A DNA stretch of 64,000 nucleotides. It comes from Nocardia aurantiaca (GTDB lineage: Bacteria; Actinomycetota; Actinomycetes; Mycobacteriales; Mycobacteriaceae). Shown here piece after piece: positions 58,859 through 64,000 of this stretch. Location: contig NZ_WMBB01000008.1 in assembly GCF_009708175.1 (NCBI RefSeq), forward strand, positions 1-64,000, in the 5' to 3' direction. The translations under genes and the position numbers were made by a program. Position 1 is the first letter of the stretch. Every line of letters starts with the position of its first letter. The notes beneath the pieces are model-generated. The model did not search any database. It was not told the origin of the DNA and was given only the letters and a program-made list of their open reading frames with translations.

Positions 58859-59335
58859 GTGGACCACGACCTGACCGAGCATCCGACGACGGCGACGACC
58901 TGGGAAGAAGGCACTTCACTGTCAGTCACGAACACCGCGGTAACCGAACAGGCGGCGGCGGTCGCCCCGGTCGGGCCATGTGGCGATGACCACTGCGGCA
59001 TTCGCGACACCCTGGACCGGATCGGCGACAAATGGACCGTCCAGCTGCTGGTCGAACTGCGCAAGGGTGTGCGGCGGTTCGGCGAACTCCAGCGCGCCGT
59101 GCCGGGCATCTCCCAGCGCATGCTCACGCTCACCACCAAAAGGCTGCTGCGCGACGGGTTTCTGGAGCGCACCGCCTACCCGACCATTCCCCCGCAGGTG
59201 GAGTACCGGCTCACCGAGATGGGTGAGAGCCTGGCGGAGGTCGCCTTCTACCTGGCCGACTGGTCTCGTGCGCACATGGACGCGGTGGCCGCGGCCCGCG
59301 CCCGCTGGGACGCCGAGCACGGCGGGCTCGACTGA
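58859..59335 (+). CDS. HxlR-family transcriptional regulator
   Basis: 158 aa. The HTH core reads CGIRDTLDRIGDKWTVQLLVELRKGVRRFGELQ and the wing ISQRMLTLTTKRLLRDGFLER (read in parts), with the conserved VEYRLTEMGE end. Two Cys (GPCGDDHC) near residue 50 could sense redox or aldehydes. GTG 58859 follows GAGAGGG. It controls the divergent NmrA-like gene by inference. Confidence 0.9.
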   Translation: MDHDLTEHPTTATTWEEGTSLSVTNTAVTEQAAAVAPVGPCGDDHCGIRDTLDRIGDKWTVQLLVELRKGVRRFGELQRAVPGISQRMLTLTTKRLLRDGFLERTAYPTIPPQVEYRLTEMGESLAEVAFYLADWSRAHMDAVAAARARWDAEHGGLD

Positions 59336-59356
59336 GCGCACGCTGGTTCGAAGCGC

Positions 59357-60907
59357 TCAGCCCTGTTCGAGGACGGCCATGGCGGCGTTGTGACCGCCGA
59401 TGCCGCTGACGCCGCCGCCGCGCACCGCGCCCGCCCCGCACAGCAGGATGTTGGGGTGGCCGGTGGCGACGCCCCAGCGAGCCGCGGGCGTGTCATCGGT
59501 GTCGGCGCGGTAGGGGAAAGCCAAATCGGCGTGGAAGATATGGCCGCCCGGCATGCTGAGCTCGTGCTCGAGCTCCACCGGCGTGCGGGCCTCCAGACAC
59601 GGGTTACCCTCGCCATCCAGGGCCAGGCAGTCGCGGATGGGTTCGGCCAGCACCGAATCCAGCTGCGCCAGTGTGGCATCCACCAGACGGTCTTTCGCGC
59701 CGCGCGGGTCATCGGCGAAAAGCCGTGCGGGAGTGTGCAGACCGAACAGAGTGAGGGTGTGGAAGCCGCGTTCGTTCAGTTCCGGCGCGAGAATCGACTC
59801 GTCGGTCAGGGTATGACAGTAGATCTCCGACGGCGGCGCCGCGGGCAGTTCACCCGCGGACGCCTCCCGATAGGCGCGTTCGAGCTGGGTCGCCGACTCG
59901 GCGATGTGGAAGGTCCCGGCGAACGCGGTGCGCGGATCTACCCGCGGATCACGGAGTTTCGGTAGTCGTCGCAGCAGCATATTGATCTTCAACTGTGCGC
60001 CTTCGGGTTTGCCGGCCTGCTCACCCAGCAGGCCCGCCAAGACATACGGCGCGGCGTTCACCAGGACGTGACGGGCAGCCGCGACACCCTCGCCGTTCCG
60101 GTCCGCGAAGCGCACTTCGGCTGTGCCGCCATCGGTTTCGATGCCGGTGACCAGGCATCCGGTGCGGATCTCGGCTCCGGCGGTGCGAGCCGCGGCCGCC
60201 AGCGCGCCGGTCAGCGCGCCCATGCCGCCGACCGGCACGTCCCAGTCGCCGGTGCCGCCGCCGATCACGTGGTAGAGGAAGCAGCGGTTCTGTCGCAGCG
60301 ACGGATCGTGGGCGTGGGTGAAGGTGCCGATGAGCGCGTCGGTGAGCACCACGCCGCGCACGGTGTCGTCGGTGAAGGTCGCCTCCACCGATTCGCCCAG
60401 GGGCCGTTCGAAAATCGCGTCCCAGGCCGCGGAATCGTCCACCCTGCGCTGTAATTCGGCGCGGGTGGGCAGCGGCTGGGTCAGGGTCGGGAAGACGCGT
60501 TCGGCGAGGTGTCCCGTCATGGCGTAGAAGCGCTGCCAGGCCGTGTAATCCCGCTCCGAACCGGTGATCTGGGCGAAGCTGTCGCGAGTGGCGGCCTCGG
60601 AGCCGTTGTCCACCAGCAGGCCGGTATTCCCGATCGGCGTGTACGACGAGACGCGCCGCTTGCGGGTCTCGAAACTCAGGTCCAGGTCCCGCGCGATGCG
60701 CTGGGGCAGCAGGCTCACCAGGTACGAGTAGCGGGAAAGCCGGGCGTCGAAGCCCGGGAACACCCGCTCGGAGACGGCCGCGCCGCCGGTGTGGTCCGCG
60801 CGTTCCAGCACCAGCACCGAACGTCCGGCCCGGGCCAGGTACGCGGCGGCCACCAGGCCGTTGTGGCCGCCGCCCACCACGATCACGTCATATCCCGCTC
60901 GCGTCAT
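59357..60907 (-). CDS. Carotenoid/phytoene-desaturase-like FAD oxidoreductase (PYROXD2 type)
   Basis: 516 aa. N-terminal FAD motif VIVVGGGHNGLVAAAYLARAGR and the ADHTGGAAVSER loop; C-terminal GAGAVRGGGVSGIGGHNAAMAVL is the family end motif. The AGTFHIAES and LAFPYRADTDDTP segments also fit. Relatives are annotated as NAD(P)/FAD-dependent oxidoreductases or PYROXD2; the substrate is unknown. No carotenoid genes are adjacent. A KstD-like gene lies next to it on the same strand with a 36-base gap, so an operon is likely. Confidence 0.9.
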   Translation of the reverse strand: MTRAGYDVIVVGGGHNGLVAAAYLARAGRSVLVLERADHTGGAAVSERVFPGFDARLSRYSYLVSLLPQRIARDLDLSFETRKRRVSSYTPIGNTGLLVDNGSEAATRDSFAQITGSERDYTAWQRFYAMTGHLAERVFPTLTQPLPTRAELQRRVDDSAAWDAIFERPLGESVEATFTDDTVRGVVLTDALIGTFTHAHDPSLRQNRCFLYHVIGGGTGDWDVPVGGMGALTGALAAAARTAGAEIRTGCLVTGIETDGGTAEVRFADRNGEGVAAARHVLVNAAPYVLAGLLGEQAGKPEGAQLKINMLLRRLPKLRDPRVDPRTAFAGTFHIAESATQLERAYREASAGELPAAPPSEIYCHTLTDESILAPELNERGFHTLTLFGLHTPARLFADDPRGAKDRLVDATLAQLDSVLAEPIRDCLALDGEGNPCLEARTPVELEHELSMPGGHIFHADLAFPYRADTDDTPAARWGVATGHPNILLCGAGAVRGGGVSGIGGHNAAMAVLEQG

Positions 60908-60943
60908 GGGCCCATCGCATCACACTCCGGGCGGCGAAAGCGG

Positions 60944-62479
60944 TCAGCGGGCGCTCATGTCGAGGGCCGCCAGGTGGCTGAACAGCACCGACGCGCCGAT
61001 CGGATTGCCACCACCGGGGTAGACGGTGCCGCTCACCGCGGCCATGGTGTTACCCGCGGCGTACAGGCCCGGAATCGGCGCGCCCTCGGTGTTCAGCACG
61101 CGGGCGGCGGTATCGGTGCGCAGCCCGCCCTTGGTGCCCAGATCGGAGATGCCGAAGGCGGCCGCATGGAACGGGCCCTTCACGATCGCGGCCAGCGGGG
61201 GTTCGCCATTGGAGAAGGCGCGGTCGTAAGCCTCGTCGCCGCGGCCGAAGTCCGGATCCACGCCCTGGGCCACGAATTCGTTGAAGCGGGCTACGGTGGC
61301 CACCAGAGCCTCGGCCGGGACACCGATCTCGGCGGCCAGCCCCTCGAGGGTGTCGGCGGTTTTCCACAGGCCCGCCTCGATATAGCGTTCCGCGTCGACC
61401 ATCGGCACATTGCTGGCCTTGATGGGCGGCACGACGCCCTCGGCGTCGTCGTAGATCATCCAGAACGGAAGCGTCGCCGACCCGTCCTTCAGGTGCTCGA
61501 TGATGTCGCGGCCGAGCCGGTCGTAGGGCGCGGACTCGTTGACGAAACGCTCACCGGCCTGATTGACGAAGATGCCGCCGGTGAACCACAACGCGAACGC
61601 TGCCCGACCGTCCGGATGGATCAGGCCCGGCGACCACCACGCCTGATCCATCAGGTCGGTGTCCGCGCCCACCGCGATGCCCGCCTCGTGCGCCCTACCC
61701 TGATTCCCCCACGGCCCCATGGTGTCCCGGGCCACGCCGGGCACGCCGTAGCGCTGCCGCAGTTCGTCATTGCTCTCGAAGCCACCCGCCGCCAGCAGCA
61801 CACCCTTGCGGGCCCGGATGGCGATGCGCTCGCCGTCGCGCTCCACGATCGCGCCGACCACCGCGCCCGCCTCGGTCACCAGCTCGACCAGCGCGGAGTT
61901 CAGGTAGAGCGAGGCATTGGGGTATTTGGACAACGCCAGCAGGAACCGGCCGATGAGGGCGCGCCCACCGATCAGGTAGTCCGGCTGCGGATCGCCGTGC
62001 CGGTCGGTGCCGAGTGGCCCGCGCACCGAGGCGCTCAACTCACCCAGCTTCGCGGCCCGCAGCGGCGCCGGGACGATGTGCCGCTTGCCGTCCAGCCGCG
62101 CCTTCGGAGCCTTCCCGAAATAGTCCGGCCACGGGAACATCTGGAAGGCGAAAGCCTCGTCTTGCTCCAGGTATTCGATGACCTTGGCGCCATTGCGGAC
62201 GTAGGTCTCCTGCATCTCGGCCGGGGTGCGGTCGCCGACCACGGACCGGAAGTAGGTGAGCGCGTCCTCCACGGTGTCGTCCGCGCCCGCGCGCTGCAGC
62301 ACCGGATTGCAGGGGAACCACACCCCACCCCCACCGGAGAACGAGGTGGTGCCGCCGAACTTGTCGGTGGCCTCGACCACCGCCACCGTCAGCCCCTCGC
62401 GGGCCGCCGTATACGCCCCGGCCAGGCCGCCGCCCGACCCTGCCACCAGGACATCGACTTCTTCGTTCCAGTCCGTCAC
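60944..62479 (-). CDS. 3-ketosteroid delta1-dehydrogenase-like flavoprotein
   Basis: 511 aa from GTG 62479, with GGGAG five bases upstream. FAD motif VLVAGSGGGLAGAYTAAREG, flavin loop KFGGTTSFSGGGGVWFP and the C-terminal YPGGGNPIGASVLFSHLAA are the KstD signature. Such enzymes introduce the delta1 double bond in ring A of steroids or act on related ketones. Substrate specificity is not fixed here. It shares strand and close spacing with the PYROXD2-like gene. Confidence 0.88.
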   Translation of the reverse strand: MTDWNEEVDVLVAGSGGGLAGAYTAAREGLTVAVVEATDKFGGTTSFSGGGGVWFPCNPVLQRAGADDTVEDALTYFRSVVGDRTPAEMQETYVRNGAKVIEYLEQDEAFAFQMFPWPDYFGKAPKARLDGKRHIVPAPLRAAKLGELSASVRGPLGTDRHGDPQPDYLIGGRALIGRFLLALSKYPNASLYLNSALVELVTEAGAVVGAIVERDGERIAIRARKGVLLAAGGFESNDELRQRYGVPGVARDTMGPWGNQGRAHEAGIAVGADTDLMDQAWWSPGLIHPDGRAAFALWFTGGIFVNQAGERFVNESAPYDRLGRDIIEHLKDGSATLPFWMIYDDAEGVVPPIKASNVPMVDAERYIEAGLWKTADTLEGLAAEIGVPAEALVATVARFNEFVAQGVDPDFGRGDEAYDRAFSNGEPPLAAIVKGPFHAAAFGISDLGTKGGLRTDTAARVLNTEGAPIPGLYAAGNTMAAVSGTVYPGGGNPIGASVLFSHLAALDMSAR

Positions 62480-62568
62480 CGTTACTCCCTGATCAACGCG
62501 GTCTCCCCGCGACCGTATGCGCCGTACGCGGCCCGCGCACCGCATATCCCGATGGCCGGATACCCGGA

Positions 62569-63471
62569 TCAGCCGTTCCAGCCGGTGAGGACGATCTTGC
62601 CGCGCACCCGGCCGGATTCGGCGAGCTTGTGCGCCTCGGCCACATCGGCCAGCGACATGACTCGCTCGACCTCGCCGCGCAGCCGCCTGGCCGTCACCAG
62701 GTTCGCGATCTCCTTCAGGTCCGCGCCGGACGGGGTGAAGTAGTGGCGGTGATAGCGGGGATCGACGAGCGGCTCCTCGCCCTGGGCGTCGATCATCCGG
62801 CCGTGCGGGGTGAGCACACGCAGGGACCGAGCCGCGTAATCGCCGCCGACCAGGTCGAAGACGATGTCCACAGCGGAGACCGCCGTGGTGAAATCGGTGG
62901 CCGTGTAATCGATCAGCTCATCGGCACCGAGCCCGCGCAGGAACTCGTGGTTGACCGTGCGGGCGGTGCCGATCACGTATGCCCCGCGCGCCTTGGCGAT
63001 CTGCACCGCCAGATGACCCACCCCACCTGCCGCCGCGTGCACCAGAACCCGTTGTTTCGGTCGCACATCCGTGAGTGCCTGCCATGCGGTGAGTGCCGCC
63101 GTCGGCAGCGCGGCGGCGACAGCGTGGTCGATTCGGGCGGGCTTGTGGGTGAGGAATTCGGCCGGTGTCACCACATATTCGGCGTACGCGCCGGCGCGGC
63201 TGACCACATTGCCGAAAATCTCGTCGCCGGGCCGGAATTCGGTGACCTCGGAGCCGACCTCGGTCACGACACCGGACAGGTCGAAGCCCAGCGTGAACGG
63301 CGGCGGGCCCAGCTTGGTGACCACGCCCGAGCGCAGCTTCCAATCGGCTGCGTTGATCGAGGTGGCGGCCACCCGCACCAGCACCTCGCCACTGCCCGGT
63401 CGCGGAATATCGATTTCCACCGTCTCCAGCACGTCCGGTCCGCCGAGGGTGCGCTGACTGATCGCTTTCAT
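62569..63471 (-). CDS. NADPH:quinone-type medium-chain oxidoreductase
   Basis: 300 aa zinc-less MDR. Marks: AATSINAADWKLRSG, GFDLSGVVTEVG, VHAAAGGVGHLAVQIAKARGA (nucleotide motif) and the C-terminal GRVRGKIVLTGW. It reduces quinones or enones with NADPH. ATG 63471 gives MKAISQRTLGG, the family start. It is divergent from an HxlR regulator with overlapping upstream region (67 bases). Confidence 0.9.
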   Translation of the reverse strand: MKAISQRTLGGPDVLETVEIDIPRPGSGEVLVRVAATSINAADWKLRSGVVTKLGPPPFTLGFDLSGVVTEVGSEVTEFRPGDEIFGNVVSRAGAYAEYVVTPAEFLTHKPARIDHAVAAALPTAALTAWQALTDVRPKQRVLVHAAAGGVGHLAVQIAKARGAYVIGTARTVNHEFLRGLGADELIDYTATDFTTAVSAVDIVFDLVGGDYAARSLRVLTPHGRMIDAQGEEPLVDPRYHRHYFTPSGADLKEIANLVTARRLRGEVERVMSLADVAEAHKLAESGRVRGKIVLTGWNG

Positions 63472-63538
63472 GAACTCGATCCTGCGCGCGGATAGTATCT
63501 TTCGGGAAGAAGGCACTATTGCGATCCCGAGGTACCTC

Positions 63539-63961
63539 ATGGATACCGTCTCCGACTGGGAGCCATCCGGAAATCTGGTCGAAAGCTACCTGCGGCGCTG
63601 CCCCGCCCGCGACATCCTCGCCGTGCTGGCCGACAAGTGGGTGCTGCTGGTGCTGGGCACACTCCGCAAGGAGGGCGGCCCGATCCGCTTCAACGAACTG
63701 CGCCGCCGCCTCGACGGCATCACCCAGAAGATGCTCACCCGCACACTGCGCGACCTGGAACGCGACGGGCTCGTCCGGCGGACGGTGTATCCGACGGTGC
63801 CGCCCCGGGTCGAGTACACGCTCACCGATCTCGGGGCTGACCTGGGGCGGATAACCCATGCCATGGGTGAGTGGGCGCTGCGGCACGCCGATGAAATCAC
63901 CGCTGCTCGAACCGAATTCGATGAGCGAGCGGCGCGGGAGCCGGAGCCGATCAGACCCTGA
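63539..63961 (+). CDS. HxlR-family transcriptional regulator
   Basis: 140 aa from ATG 63539. The HTH reads DILAVLADKWVLLVLGTLRKEGGPIRFNELRRR (in parts), with the wing ITQKMLTRTLRDLERDGLVRR and the PPRVEYTLTDLG block. One Cys (RRCPARD) near residue 21 matches the HypR/YodB-type redox-sensing position. It probably controls the divergent quinone oxidoreductase. It overlaps by 11 bases with the stop of a partial gene on the other strand. Confidence 0.9.
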   Translation: MDTVSDWEPSGNLVESYLRRCPARDILAVLADKWVLLVLGTLRKEGGPIRFNELRRRLDGITQKMLTRTLRDLERDGLVRRTVYPTVPPRVEYTLTDLGADLGRITHAMGEWALRHADEITAARTEFDERAAREPEPIRP

Positions 63962-64000
63962 CGGCCAGCACCGTGGCGTGCGGGGTGTACTCGTCGGGCC
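63951..64000 (-). CDS. 3' end of an unidentified gene (cut by window edge)
   Basis: The minus strand has an open frame ending in TGA at 63951-63953 with the C-terminal peptide PDEYTPHATVLAVRV. The ending resembles the last strand of several methyltransferases, but 15 residues are too few to name the gene. It overlaps the 3' end of the HxlR gene by 11 bases. Confidence 0.4.
   Translation of the reverse strand, partial: PDEYTPHATVLAVRV

Overview
The window looks like chromosomal DNA of a high-GC mycolic-acid actinobacterium, most probably Nocardia or a close relative. Codons are strongly GC-biased in the third position, GTG and TTG starts are common, and many products closely resemble mycobacterial ones recalled from memory (DosR, FadE10, FadD5, a Rv3056-type DinB, the Rv0249c-Rv0248c-Rv0247c succinate dehydrogenase, an MPT83-like fasciclin lipoprotein). 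The XRE/DUF5753 plus DUF397 pair and the SCO2521-2524 families add a Streptomyces/Nocardia flavour. No rRNA, tRNA, insertion sequence, prophage or CRISPR array was seen. Gene identities rest on reading the proteins and on remembered families; no database search was run.

Layout. 1-3.3 kb: end of a secreted protein gene, a DosR/DevR response regulator without its sensor kinase, a PPOX-fold flavin/F420-type protein with a candidate DosR box upstream, and a fasciclin lipoprotein. 3.4-6.2 kb: a large SDR-DUF2867 protein, then a decayed stretch with three broken oxidoreductase fragments. 6.3-10.9 kb: lon behind a HspR-type (HAIR) operator, a two-repeat YbjQ-like protein and an EEP-family hydrolase. 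10.9-21.7 kb: housekeeping and metabolic genes (AcuI-like reductase, enoyl-CoA hydratase, DinB polymerase, methyltransferase with a His-rich tail, ABC exporter, large FAD/Fe-S dehydrogenase, AlkA-type glycosylase). 21.7-24.7 kb: a three-gene sugar ABC importer lacking its ATPase.

24.9-29.8 kb is the most unusual block: four tightly coupled genes of the SCO2524, SCO2523 (variant P-loop ATPase), SCO2522 and SCO2521 families, a conserved actinobacterial cassette of unknown function. The SCO2525 methyltransferase expected from Streptomyces is not present. The block faces a GNAT/two-TM membrane protein operon.

31.5-33.5 kb: small regulators (XRE/DUF5753, DUF397). 33.6-37.2 kb: a three-gene succinate dehydrogenase operon with a 13-codon leader peptide overlapping its first gene. 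37.5-44 kb: TetR with operator and a truncated neighbour, alpha/beta hydrolase, two coupled micro-ORFs ending in a strong terminator, FadE10, an AAA ATPase. 44-50 kb: NlpC/P60 hydrolase, S4 protein, antiporter, a 902-aa PKS-like protein whose KS, AT and KR centres all appear inactivated, and an orphan VapB-like antitoxin. 50-56 kb: flavin oxidoreductase divergent from fadD5 across a palindrome, and a flippase/pseudokinase membrane protein. 56-64 kb: GDSL hydrolase, LysR, two oxidoreductase/HxlR divergent pairs, a carotenoid-desaturase-like protein and a KstD-like dehydrogenase.

Overall the genes point to an aerobic soil or opportunistic actinomycete with lipid and steroid catabolism, hypoxia sensing, redox enzymes and cell-envelope maintenance.
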